A DNA stretch of 38,690 bases from Desulfobacterales bacterium (GTDB lineage Bacteria; Desulfobacterota; Desulfobulbia; Desulfobulbales; BM004): positions 1 to 38,690 of the forward strand of contig JAKITW010000017.1 of assembly GCA_021647905.1 (NCBI GenBank), read 5' to 3'. Under the pieces are notes generated by a model, which was not told where the DNA came from, did no database searches, and worked only from the letters and a program-made list of their open reading frames with translations. A program made the position numbers and the translations under genes. Of this stretch, positions 10,025-17,457 are shown piece after piece (the stretch's first letter is position 1; each line of letters starts with the position of its first letter).

Positions 10025-10903
10025 TTACTCCGGGGAAACCGGCGGCTGGAGGCGGGCGAAAAAATCCTCCACCAGCGGGCCGATCTCGGCAAAGGCATCC
10101 TCAAGCAGATAATGACCGGCCTCGGGGAAAAAATGAGCCTCGGCCGTCGGAAAGCGGCGCAGCCATTCATCGTAAAAATAACGGTTAAAACAAAAATCCC
10201 GGCCGCCCCAGAGAACGAGCATCGGCGTGTTGCGCAACTCCGCCAGCCGCTGTTCGATTTCAACCAGGGTCTCCCAGGAGGGATCACCGGGAGAAAGGGG
10301 GATGTCCCGGACAAACCCGAGAACCGCGACCCGGTTCCGCCAGGAGTCATAGGGGGCAAGATAGCCGCGGGCCGTCTCCTTATCCATCTTTTTTGTTACT
10401 GCCATGGAGATCGCCGGCCGGGCGAAACCGTTCAGCCCGCGGACCAGGAGATCGCCCAGCAGCGGGGTCCGGCAGACCCGGATCCGGAGCGGAATGCGCG
10501 GCGAACGAAAGGCGGCGCTGTTCATCACCACCAGTCCCTGGACCCGCTCCGGGGTCCGGCCGGCCACGCCCATGCCGATGGCCCCGCCCCAGTCATGGAC
10601 CACCAGGGAATAACGGTCCACCCGCAGATGGGCCAGGAGCTGTTCAACATTGGCGATATGGTCGGCCAGCCGGTAGGGGTAGTCCCGGGGCTTGTCGGAA
10701 AGGCCGCAGCCGATATGGTCGGGCACGATTAGCCGGTATCTGTCCCGCAGCAGCAGGACCAGGTTACGAAAAAAAAAGGACCAGGTCGGGTTGCCGTGCA
10801 GCATGACGATGACCGGTCCATGGCCCTCGTCCAGATAGGATAGGCAATGGCCGTCGATCTCCAGCTGTTTCGGAGTAAAGGGATAAAGGGGAAGGGAATT
10901 CAT
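10025..10903 (-). CDS. oleB: OleB-like alpha/beta hydrolase (beta-lactone decarboxylase)
   Basis: OleB splits the beta-lactone made by OleC into an alkene and CO2. The 292-residue protein belongs to the haloalkane dehalogenase-like hydrolases: oxyanion segment HGNPTWSFF (36-44, with N38), nucleophile D104 followed by W105 in VVHDWGGAIG, acid D236 in WGGRDF, and general base H264 in EAGHYLLED. A true haloalkane dehalogenase would look much the same, so the OleB call leans on oleC and oleD downstream. The ATG at 10901-10903 is preceded not by a Shine-Dalgarno but by CCCCTGA heptamers. The gene is 211 nt from oleC, with the 105-bp repeat between them, so it may not be co-transcribed with oleC. 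Confidence 0.85.
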   Translation of the reverse strand: MNSLPLYPFTPKQLEIDGHCLSYLDEGHGPVIVMLHGNPTWSFFFRNLVLLLRDRYRLIVPDHIGCGLSDKPRDYPYRLADHIANVEQLLAHLRVDRYSLVVHDWGGAIGMGVAGRTPERVQGLVVMNSAAFRSPRIPLRIRVCRTPLLGDLLVRGLNGFARPAISMAVTKKMDKETARGYLAPYDSWRNRVAVLGFVRDIPLSPGDPSWETLVEIEQRLAELRNTPMLVLWGGRDFCFNRYFYDEWLRRFPTAEAHFFPEAGHYLLEDAFAEIGPLVEDFFARLQPPVSPE

Positions 10904-10907
10904 AGGG

Positions 10908-10934
10908 TCAGGGGTCAGGGGTCAGGGGTCAGGG
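10908..10934. repeat. Heptamer array TCAGGGG, just upstream of oleB
   Basis: TCAGGGG occurs three times in a row (10908-10928), then a partial fourth copy (10929-10934). On the minus strand this occupies the place where the oleB ribosome-binding site should be (4 nt before ATG). The same heptamer occurs twice at 26930-26942. Confidence 0.75.
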
Positions 10935-11037
10935 AATATTATATTCCGGTCCATGATCACAACCACATATTTTTTTCACTGTCCACTGTTCCTGGTTCTT
11001 GGTGCCTGGTGCTTGGTTCACTTGCCCACGGTTTTTT

Positions 11038-11128
11038 CCGTCCTCTGTTCCTCTGTCTTCCGTCTCTCGTCTCTCGTCTTCCGTCTTCCGTCCTCTGTCA
11101 TCCGTCCCCTGTCTCCTGTCTCCTGTCA
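11038..11128. repeat. Degenerate heptamer array, 13 units of YCYGTCT type
   Basis: The stretch divides into 13 consecutive heptamers such as TCCGTCT, CTCGTCT, CCTGTCT and TCTGTCA. It overlaps the 3' end of the minus-strand gene at 11098-11598 and encodes its last ~9 residues (RRQETGDG). The rest (10935-11037) is related low-complexity DNA without a gene. Confidence 0.75.
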
Positions 11129-11598
11129 TCTGCAAAGAGATAGGAAAAATCCGCTGGCCCATCATCGTCATCCGGGTCGGACGTTACCGCCCGGATCATC
11201 CTGTCCCGGAGCAGTTGTTCCCGGGTCTCCTGGTAACGACGGGCCAGGAGGCGTTCCGGGAACCTGGAATTATTGAGATAGGCGAAGATGTTCGCCCGGA
11301 CCCGGCCGATCATCTCTTTGATGAGTCTGTCCTTTAGCGCGGCATCGATAAAATTTCGCTCCTGCTCCAGGGAAAGGAGCAACTCATTGCCCAGGGCTGA
11401 ACGGATCTCCTCGGCCAGCCCGGGTTCCGGCTCCTTCGGCGCCTTTTGCCACAGCTCGTTGTTGAGTTGGATCGCCGCGTCGCAACGCAGGGTTACCTGC
11501 CACCGGTCCCCGGCCACCCGGCGGGAGAGATCATAAATATCAATGGTAATGCCATTGGCCAACTGTTCACTGATAATGGGGGGCAACGTCTCTTCCAT
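11098..11598 (-). CDS. Conserved-looking hypothetical protein, charged and soluble
   Basis: I do not recognise this 166-residue protein. It has no signal peptide or membrane segment. It is rich in Leu, Arg and Glu, with a likely helical middle part (about 60-140) and an acidic stretch DPDDDDG near 141-147. Its C-terminal RRQETGDG is encoded by a heptamer repeat array, so the ancestral end was probably a little earlier or was overwritten. GGAG/GAAGAG precedes the ATG. It sits upstream of oleB on the same strand but 195 nt away across repeats, so a functional link with ole is not established. It is not OleA: it is far too short and lacks thiolase motifs. Confidence 0.6.
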   Translation of the reverse strand: MEETLPPIISEQLANGITIDIYDLSRRVAGDRWQVTLRCDAAIQLNNELWQKAPKEPEPGLAEEIRSALGNELLLSLEQERNFIDAALKDRLIKEMIGRVRANIFAYLNNSRFPERLLARRYQETREQLLRDRMIRAVTSDPDDDDGPADFSYLFADDRRQETGDG

Positions 11599-11785
11599 CT
11601 TGACTCTTCTCCAAATCCAGATAAGGCATCATCCCGTTCAATCTCCCGGCCGGGATACCGACATCCCTCTTTACTCTTTTCAGTCGTTGATGCAAAGCAA
11701 GAAAAAAGAGAGGCAACAAAATAGTACCCGGACCACCCGCTATTGGCGCGGGGTTTGTGATGATAGTGGCGGCCACGGGCTGTTT

Positions 11786-11974
11786 ATGATATCCTTGGCA
11801 ATCTCTCTACTTGCCTGTTGCTTCACGCCGGGCAGCTGTTGCAGTCCGCTATTATCTGAAGACACCGGCCGCCGCACCATAATCCCGCCGGCTGAACCGA
11901 TACCTGGAACTTGTAATCGCGAGCTGAGACCTCTTTGTCCGATAAAAAGCATCGTCGCTGTAAAAGGGGAATGA
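11786..11974 (+). CDS. Possible small lipoprotein (weak call)
   Basis: A 62-residue frame begins MISLAISLLACC, a short hydrophobic stretch ending in LLAC, which would fit a lipobox. The remainder is Cys- and Pro-rich and unlike anything I know. There is no clear ribosome-binding site, and an in-frame upstream ATG at 11690 would bury the hydrophobic part. Its stop codon lies directly before the ATG of the two-CW gene (11976), which is the main hint of co-translation. It may not be a gene. Confidence 0.25.
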   Translation: MISLAISLLACCFTPGSCCSPLLSEDTGRRTIIPPAEPIPGTCNRELRPLCPIKSIVAVKGE

Positions 11975-11975
11975 T

Positions 11976-12278
11976 ATGAGCGAGATCAACTGCTGGGAAT
12001 ACCGTAACTGCGGCCGGGAACCAGGCGGCAGACACGCCGCCGCCTCAGGGGTCTGCAGCGCCGCCACCTATGCGGAGGCCGATGGGTTCTGCGGCGGCAA
12101 AAACGGGGGCCGGTCCTGCGTCTATATCACCGGCACCTTATGCGCCGGCGATGTCAGCGGAAGCTATCCCGGCAAACTCAAGGACTGTCTGGCCTGTGAC
12201 TTCTACCGGCTCCTTGAAGAGCAGCATGGGCCGGATTTCATTGCAGTCAAATTCTTCGAATATGTTAAAAGGTACTGA
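11976..12278 (+). CDS. Two-CW domain cysteine-rich small protein
   Basis: The 100-residue protein has the pattern INCWEYRNCGREPGG, then ADGFCGGKNGGRSC, GTLCAGDVSG and a final DCLACDFYRLL. This is the 'two-CW' domain that is frequent in Desulfobacterota and related anaerobes, alone or fused to sensor proteins. The conserved cysteines suggest metal or cluster binding, or redox sensing. The function is not established. It has no signal peptide. The next plus-strand gene begins 77 nt downstream, so the two may share a transcript. Confidence 0.75.
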   Translation: MSEINCWEYRNCGREPGGRHAAASGVCSAATYAEADGFCGGKNGGRSCVYITGTLCAGDVSGSYPGKLKDCLACDFYRLLEEQHGPDFIAVKFFEYVKRY

Positions 12279-12355
12279 TCAGGGCCGGGAACCGTGATCC
12301 GGCGGGACATCGCGCCGCCGGCCTCAAACCTGTTTCCTGCAATCGGCAAAAACGG

Positions 12356-12670
12356 ATGAGATCCCAAAAACGTCCATATCCAGGCTCCATTGAGGAGGCC
12401 GTTGCCGCCCTGGTATCGTACCTGCCCCTGAAAGAAAAAGCAGCTATCGCCCGGATGGATGAAGACGGGTTGCTGGAGTTGAACCTTTCCCTGGGCCTAT
12501 ATGTCAGGGACCGGCTGGGACTCTGGTCTGAAAACAAAAAATTGCTGGACGAGTGTCTCAGCCGTTTCCCCGGCCCTGGCAAAGAGGTGTATAAAGATGC
12601 CGCCACAGCGGTCATCATCAAGGCCCTGTGGCAAAAACTGCGGGAAACCCACTCGTTACGGATCGTCTGA
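12356..12670 (+). CDS. DUF6794-like small protein
   Basis: The 104 residues contain SIEEAVAALVSYLPLKEKAA near the N terminus, then LSLGLYVRDRLGLWSENKKL and VIIKALWQKLR. This matches my recollection of the DUF6794 pattern (P-x-[ST]-I-E-E-A-V, then L-G-x-x-[IV]-R, then G-L-W-x-x-N), a short helical domain of unknown function often found near toxin or immunity genes and in isolated copies. No signal peptide is present. No partner gene is obvious here. The family name is from memory and should be confirmed with a profile search. Confidence 0.6.
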   Translation: MRSQKRPYPGSIEEAVAALVSYLPLKEKAAIARMDEDGLLELNLSLGLYVRDRLGLWSENKKLLDECLSRFPGPGKEVYKDAATAVIIKALWQKLRETHSLRIV

Positions 12671-12712
12671 GACCGCCGCAAAGGAGCAAGGGCGACCTTG
12701 CGGGCCGCGGGC

Positions 12713-13258
12713 CTAGCCGCACTCGCAGCCGGGCCCGCAGGCAGGAGCGCCCCCGGCATCGGTATCGCACTCGCAGCCGGCGCCGCAGCCGGCGGCCATG
12801 GCCGTCATTGCGGCCCGCTCGGCAGCGCTGGTCTCCCTGACCTCCATCACCTCGACATCAAAATTAAGCCGCTGGCCGGCCATGGGATGGTTGAGGTCAA
12901 CAACCACGGTCTCTTCGTCCTTGAACGATTTCACCACGAGCATGATCGGTCCCTGCGGCCCCTGGGCCTCAAAGGCCATCCCTTCCTCTATTTCCATATC
13001 AGCGGGGAACTGGCTCCGGGGGATCTCCTTGAACAGATCCTCCTGGGCCGGGCCATAGGCATCTTCGGCCTCAATGGTGATCTTGGCGCGGTCACCGGCC
13101 CGCATCCCCATCAGTTCTTTTTCCAGGCCCGGGATGACCTGGCCGGAGCCGGTAATAAAGGCCAGGGGTTTTCCCTCCTGGGAGCGATCCACTTCCTCGC
13201 CCGAATCCAGGGTCAGGACATAGGAAAGGGCCACGAACACGTTGTCTGCGATCTTCAT
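12713..13258 (-). CDS. slyD: SlyD-type FKBP peptidyl-prolyl isomerase with metal-binding tail
   Basis: A cytoplasmic prolyl isomerase and chaperone of 181 residues. The FKBP part (1-65 and ~130-150) is interrupted by the insert-in-flap domain (about 70-125), the SlyD layout. GSGQVIPGLEKELMGM is the conserved FKBP loop. The C-terminal tail after residue ~152 is rich in Cys (GCGAGCECD, ACGPGCECG), as in SlyD proteins that deliver nickel to [NiFe]-hydrogenase maturation, though here with cysteines in place of most histidines. The start is supported by AAAGGAG. The leader carries a full intrinsic terminator (13280-13324) just before that site, which suggests regulated read-through. The gene is alone; the PAS/GGDEF/EAL gene upstream on the same strand ends 400 nt away. 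Confidence 0.92.
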   Translation of the reverse strand: MKIADNVFVALSYVLTLDSGEEVDRSQEGKPLAFITGSGQVIPGLEKELMGMRAGDRAKITIEAEDAYGPAQEDLFKEIPRSQFPADMEIEEGMAFEAQGPQGPIMLVVKSFKDEETVVVDLNHPMAGQRLNFDVEVMEVRETSAAERAAMTAMAAGCGAGCECDTDAGGAPACGPGCECG

Positions 13259-13279
13259 AATGTTTTTCTCCTTTGATGC

Positions 13280-13324
13280 AAAAAAAAAATCCGGGTCAAG
13301 CTCCGTTCCGTGAACTTGACCCGG
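13280..13324 (-). terminator. Intrinsic terminator in the slyD leader
   Basis: CCGGGTCAAG at 13291-13300 pairs perfectly with CTTGACCCGG at 13315-13324. On the minus strand the stem is followed by about ten T (13280-13289, complement of the A run). The slyD AAGGAG lies only ~6-10 nt further on. There is no room for a promoter between terminator and gene, so a slyD transcript must start upstream and cross it. Confidence 0.85.
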
Positions 13325-13331
13325 GGCGACT

Positions 13332-13496
13332 TTGTCGGTCTCGCAACAACCCGCGACACGGTAGACCGGAATTGTTACGACGCCGTCAACTTTGATGAAC
13401 TCGTAACAACCCGAAAGGCTTCAAATGCCACCCAATAAAATCAACAAGTTACAAGACGAATCACGTCCGTCGAGCGGGTTGTTGCGAGACCGACAA
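13332..13496. repeat. 165-bp composite palindromic element with 23-bp perfect terminal inverted repeats
   Basis: The outer arms 13332-13354 and 13474-13496 are exact reverse complements. Inside, the right part (13391-13495) is the inverted copy of the 105-bp element at 9847-9951. The left part (13333-13390) is a related shorter unit that starts the same way and ends ATTGTTACGAC. The two units thus lie in opposite orientation. No coding sequence is present. It looks like a BIME or MITE. This fills much of the gene-free stretch 13259-13658. Confidence 0.8.
13391..13495. repeat. 105-bp dispersed repeat, copy 2 (inverted relative to copy 1)
   Basis: Reverse complement of 9847-9951 with a single difference (C at 13464 in CACGTC, where copy 1 implies A on this strand). 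Both copies end at the same positions, which defines the unit. The two copies bracket oleB through slyD in inverted orientation. Confidence 0.85.
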
Positions 13497-13585
13497 CTTT
13501 AACAGGTGGCGCGTCCGGGTCCGTACCGGACGGAAAAGTTTTATAACATAAAATCAAAAACAGGGCCAGGCAGAAAATCCAGGGA

Positions 13586-13659
13586 ATCGAACAGCCACCG
13601 TCCGACCCGGCGGACGTGGTTTATCGAACAGCCACCGTCCGATCCGGCGGACGTGGTTT
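13586..13659. repeat. Two tandem 37-bp units with hairpins at the 3' end of the PAS/GGDEF/EAL gene
   Basis: ATCGAACAGCCACCGTCCGA begins both units (13586-13622 and 13623-13659); they differ at one position. Each can fold by pairing GTCCG with CGGAC and CCAC with GTGG. They start at the stop codon of the minus-strand gene, so they may act as a double transcript-end hairpin. There is no T run. A further 7-bp hairpin (CGTCCGG/CCGGACG) lies at 13512-13532. Confidence 0.7.
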
Positions 13660-16600
13660 CAGGAAGAGAGATTCCCGTCTTTGATCCGCCGGCCCTCTTT
13701 CAAATACCTGAAAAAGGTCTTGCCGGGAACCGGCTTGCTAAACAGGTAACCCTGGAACTGTTCGCAGCCGCGCTCCCGGAGAAAACTAAGCTGGGCCTCG
13801 GTTTCCACCCCCTCGGCCACCACCTTCAGACCGAGGCTGTGGGCCATGAAAATGGTTGCCGAGGTAATGGCCGCGTCCTCTTCGTTGTCCGGCAGGTCCT
13901 TGACAAAGGCCCGGTCGATCTTGAGGGCATCAAGGGGCAGCTGTTTGAGATACTGCAACGAGGAATAACCAGTGCCGAAATCATCCATGGAAAAGCAGAC
14001 CCCCATGTCGCGCAAGGCCCGCATGATCCGGATCGCCCCCTGGACATCACCCATGACAATGGACTCGGTTATCTCCAGTTCCAGGCTCCCGGCGGGCAGC
14101 CCGGTCTCCTTAAGCACCCTGGTGACCACCTCCACCAGGTCATCCTGATGGAACTGGCGGGGGGAAAGGTTCACCGCCACGTTGAGCGGATGACCGTTTT
14201 CGTGCCATGACGCGGCCTGCTGGCAGGCCGTGGCGAGCACCCATTCGCCAATGGGTATGATCAGCCGGGTCTCCTCGGCCAGGGGAATAAAATCGAGCGG
14301 CGAAACCAGCTCGCCGTTTCTCAGCCAGCGCACCAGGGCCTCGGCCCCGGCAATGGTCCCGCGCTCGATGCTCACCTTGGGCTGGTAATATACCTCGAAC
14401 TCCCGCCGTTCCAGGGCCCGCCGCAGGCTGTTCTCCAGCTCCAGACGTCGCCTCACCTCCTGGTTCATCCTTTCGGTAAAGAGCTGAAAATTGCCCCGGC
14501 CCAGTTCCTTGGCCCGGTACATGGCCAGTTCGGCGTTTTTGATCAGGGCAACGGCATCCTCGCCGTCGGCCGGGTAGAAGGTAATGCCGATACTGGCGCC
14601 GGCAAAGAATTCCTGCTCCTCGACCCGGATCGGTTCGGCAAAGGCATTCTCGATCCGCCGGGCCACCTCCAGGGCATCCCTTTCATCTTTAATCTCGGTC
14701 AGCAGCATGATGAATTCGTCACCGCCGACCCGGGCCACCGTGTCCTCGTCCCGGCAGCACTCCTGCAGCACCCCGGCAACCTCCTGCAGGAACCGGTCAC
14801 CGACATTGTAGCCCAGGCTGTCGTTGATATTCTTGAAATTGTCCAGATCGAGAAAAAACACCGCCAGTATCCGCCGGTGTCGCCTGGCATAGGCCATCGA
14901 CACCTCCAGCCGATCAATGAAAAGCTGGCGGTTGGGCAGCCCGGTCAGGGCGTCATGATAGGCCTGATGCTGCAACTGTTCCTCGCCCCGCTTGACATCG
15001 GTGATATCATAAAACACGGCAACATAATGGGAGGTCTTCCCCTGGAGATCCTTGACCGCGGTGATGGACAGCCTTTCCGGATAGGCCTCGCCGTTTTTCC
15101 TCCGGTTCCAGATCTCGCCGCTCCAGAGGCCCTGGTCATTGATGGCCTGCCACATCTCCCGGTAAAACTCCGGACCGTGCAGGCCGGACCGCAGGATCCG
15201 GGGATTTTTGCCGATCACCTCGTCGGCGCTATACCCGGTAATCGCCGTAAAGGCCGGATTCACCTGTTCGATTTCAGCGTCGGCATTGGTGATCGTAACC
15301 CCCTCGATACTGTTCTCGAAAACCGATGCCAAGAGCAGCATCCGCTGCTTGCGCTCGGTAATGTCCTGACCGAACAGATACACCGAACCGGTCTCCTTTA
15401 TCGGCACCGACATGAAGGAAAAGACCTTATCATCAATCCCTGTTTCAACATCCCGGACCATCTCTCCGGTTTCAAGGGCCCGGCGGAAACTTGTCAGCAG
15501 AAATTCCGGCAGACAGCTGCCGGTCGCACATTGCCATTTTTCAAGCAGGTAGGAGGATGCCGGGTTGGCATAGAGTATGGTGCCGTTGTCAGCGACCCGT
15601 AATATGGGGTTGGGGTTCTGTTCCGGGAACTCGGCCAGGACCCGGATCTTTTTCTCTGCTTCATGCAGTTCGGTGATATCGCGGCAATTGAGCACCACTC
15701 CCGAGACCGTGTTATCCCTTTCCACCGCCGGGTAACAGGCTATATCCATGAAAAAAACAGGGCCGCCGGCAGAGGCGGACCACTCCTCCTGGACCCTGAC
15801 CGTCTCGCCGGCCAGGCACCGGTCCACCCTTTCCTTGATCCGGGCAAAAGACTCGGCTCCCATCAGATCGGCCACGGAACGGCCCACCACCTCACCACGT
15901 TGTCTGTTAAAGGCCTTTAGAAAGGCATCGTTAACAGCCAGGTACACATAGTTCCGGTCCAGCAAGGCCATATGCTCGGAAGAGGCGGCCACGATCTGTT
16001 CATAGCGCCGCAGACTCCGTTCGAGTTGCCGCCGACGCACCTGGGCCCCGGCCAGCAGCCAGGAGCCAATGGTCAGCACGACAAGCAGGGCAACATCCAC
16101 GACCAGCATCCGGATGCGGAAAGGATACAGTGCCGCGTGGAGGGTTGCCGTGGGCATGAAGGAAATTATCCGCCAGAAATAGGCATCCTGTCCCGGATCA
16201 TCACCCTTGTCGGTGGAGAGCAGCCGCTCGCCAAGGTTCTTCCGCGCCTCCCGCACCGGGTAGATGGTGGCAAACGATATCAATCCGTCTTGGTTGATGA
16301 ACTGTCCTGATTCTTCAGCAATTATTTTCTGCCAGGCATCGGGGTAGCGGTTGGCAAAGGTCATATCCCGGCCCTCGGGGAACATGAACCCCCATTCCTC
16401 CTCGGGCCGGGCGCCTTTCAGCCAATAGCCCGCGGAGTTCAGCAGCATGATGCCGCCATGGAGCGAGGTCGCCGTCCTCGGTCCCAGATCTTGAAGAAAT
16501 TTATTACCCAGATAGTTGAGAATAACGATGCCGGTCCCGCGGCCCTGGGAATCAAAGGTCGGGGTGGCAAAACGGATGACCGGCTTGAACGGCCTTTCAA

Positions 16601-17132
16601 CCTCTTTGTTTTCCACGTTCAGATCAAGGGGGGATACGAAAATCTGTCCCTCGGCCAGACCAATCGTCTCCTGAAAATAATAGCGGTCCCCCTTGAACTG
16701 CAACCCCTCGTCCGGCACAACAACCGGACCGGCCGGGGATTTGTTGACCCTGATGACCTCCATGCCGTCGGCATCAAGAAAACGGATCTGGTCATAACCG
16801 GTCTTGAATCTGCTGAAGACCAGAAACTCCCTGATCAACTGCTCCCGGGCGTCATTGTCATTCCTGTTGGCGAAAAAGACCTCAAACTCGTGATGTTTGG
16901 CCAATATCATCAGATCGGAAACAATGGCCTCGAACCGGGCGGCGATATTCTTTTCCTGCTCGTTGAGATAGACCGCTTCCCGGCCCATGATGATGGTCTC
17001 TTCCACCCGGTGGCGCTTCATATAGAAAAAAACCGAAACCACGCCCAGGAGCAGGAGCAGGGGCAGAAACAGCTTGAAAAACCGTCTTGCCACCGTGTCC
17101 ATGCCGTTTCCAGTCGGATAATTAGCATGCAT
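13659..17132 (-). CDS. Membrane sensor with PAS, GGDEF and EAL domains (c-di-GMP turnover)
   Basis: A 1157-residue inner-membrane protein that probably makes or breaks cyclic di-GMP in response to a periplasmic signal. Layout: membrane segment 18-38; periplasmic sensor ~40-335, of the double-Cache type by length and by motifs such as RYYFQETIG; membrane segment ~341-362; PAS domains ~375-490, ~495-595 and ~600-715; GGDEF domain ~720-885 with an intact RVGGDEF (803-807 for the motif); EAL domain ~895-1145. The EAL motif is intact (AEALVRW, 931-933), as are NLSPRQF, ELEITES, DDFGTGYSSL, LKIDRAF and VAEGVE, so the phosphodiesterase should be active. ATG at 17132 has GGGAG upstream; ATG 10 codons later is an alternative. 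It is monocistronic, with tandem hairpins at its 3' end. Confidence 0.92.
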   Translation of the reverse strand: MHANYPTGNGMDTVARRFFKLFLPLLLLLGVVSVFFYMKRHRVEETIIMGREAVYLNEQEKNIAARFEAIVSDLMILAKHHEFEVFFANRNDNDAREQLIREFLVFSRFKTGYDQIRFLDADGMEVIRVNKSPAGPVVVPDEGLQFKGDRYYFQETIGLAEGQIFVSPLDLNVENKEVERPFKPVIRFATPTFDSQGRGTGIVILNYLGNKFLQDLGPRTATSLHGGIMLLNSAGYWLKGARPEEEWGFMFPEGRDMTFANRYPDAWQKIIAEESGQFINQDGLISFATIYPVREARKNLGERLLSTDKGDDPGQDAYFWRIISFMPTATLHAALYPFRIRMLVVDVALLVVLTIGSWLLAGAQVRRRQLERSLRRYEQIVAASSEHMALLDRNYVYLAVNDAFLKAFNRQRGEVVGRSVADLMGAESFARIKERVDRCLAGETVRVQEEWSASAGGPVFFMDIACYPAVERDNTVSGVVLNCRDITELHEAEKKIRVLAEFPEQNPNPILRVADNGTILYANPASSYLLEKWQCATGSCLPEFLLTSFRRALETGEMVRDVETGIDDKVFSFMSVPIKETGSVYLFGQDITERKQRMLLLASVFENSIEGVTITNADAEIEQVNPAFTAITGYSADEVIGKNPRILRSGLHGPEFYREMWQAINDQGLWSGEIWNRRKNGEAYPERLSITAVKDLQGKTSHYVAVFYDITDVKRGEEQLQHQAYHDALTGLPNRQLFIDRLEVSMAYARRHRRILAVFFLDLDNFKNINDSLGYNVGDRFLQEVAGVLQECCRDEDTVARVGGDEFIMLLTEIKDERDALEVARRIENAFAEPIRVEEQEFFAGASIGITFYPADGEDAVALIKNAELAMYRAKELGRGNFQLFTERMNQEVRRRLELENSLRRALERREFEVYYQPKVSIERGTIAGAEALVRWLRNGELVSPLDFIPLAEETRLIIPIGEWVLATACQQAASWHENGHPLNVAVNLSPRQFHQDDLVEVVTRVLKETGLPAGSLELEITESIVMGDVQGAIRIMRALRDMGVCFSMDDFGTGYSSLQYLKQLPLDALKIDRAFVKDLPDNEEDAAITSATIFMAHSLGLKVVAEGVETEAQLSFLRERGCEQFQGYLFSKPVPGKTFFRYLKEGRRIKDGNLSS

Positions 17133-17457
17133 TGGCCCTGCTCCCTTTAGTTAACATTCAATAATCCCCCTCCTGTCGGGAAAGGGGTCTTCTTCTACCA
17201 ACGGCCGCTCCATTGAGAAGGGCCGGCTGTTCATAAACAGGCTATCAAGCAGGAACTCGCTTCGCCGCAACGGCGATTCGGAATCCATAAGCATATCCTG
17301 CCGAAGTTGTTTCAAATTCCGCTTTTGCCGTCACAGCCGCGGCTCAGGGTCCGCTACACCGTTCGCTATAAGAAAACCCCTTTCCCGGTCCAACCTCAAA
17401 CGTACGGGGTTTACCGAAACCCTGCTCCATTTATCGTTTAAAAAGGAATCGAAAGAA
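17133..17457. other. Gene-free stretch containing repeat copy A
   Basis: No convincing gene. The right half is the 124-bp repeat (17299-17422). A small hairpin (CGCCG/CGGCG) lies near 17273-17285. The cupin gene ends at 17458 on the minus strand. A short plus-strand frame runs through the repeat but is broken by a stop in the second copy. Confidence 0.5.
17299..17422. repeat. 124-bp dispersed repeat, copy A
   Basis: This stretch, from TGCCGAAGTTGTTT to GTTTACCGAAACC, matches the reverse complement of 38567-38690 at 121 of 124 positions by eye. It holds no recognisable gene. The match may extend beyond the right edge of the window on the partner side; here the base just before 17299 (C at 17298) cannot be compared. 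Confidence 0.88.

Noticed and set aside
11098-11598. OleA candidate upstream of oleB
   Set aside because: At 166 residues it is half the length of a thiolase-fold enzyme and has no catalytic Cys/His/Asn pattern.
13586-13659. CRISPR-like direct repeats
   Set aside because: Two adjacent 37-bp units without spacers and no cas genes in the window.
17299-17422. Coding potential of the 124-bp repeat (a frame with VRYTVRYKKTPFPVQPQTYG)
   Set aside because: The second copy turns a CAA codon of this frame into a stop, and no start signal exists, so a protein is not supported.
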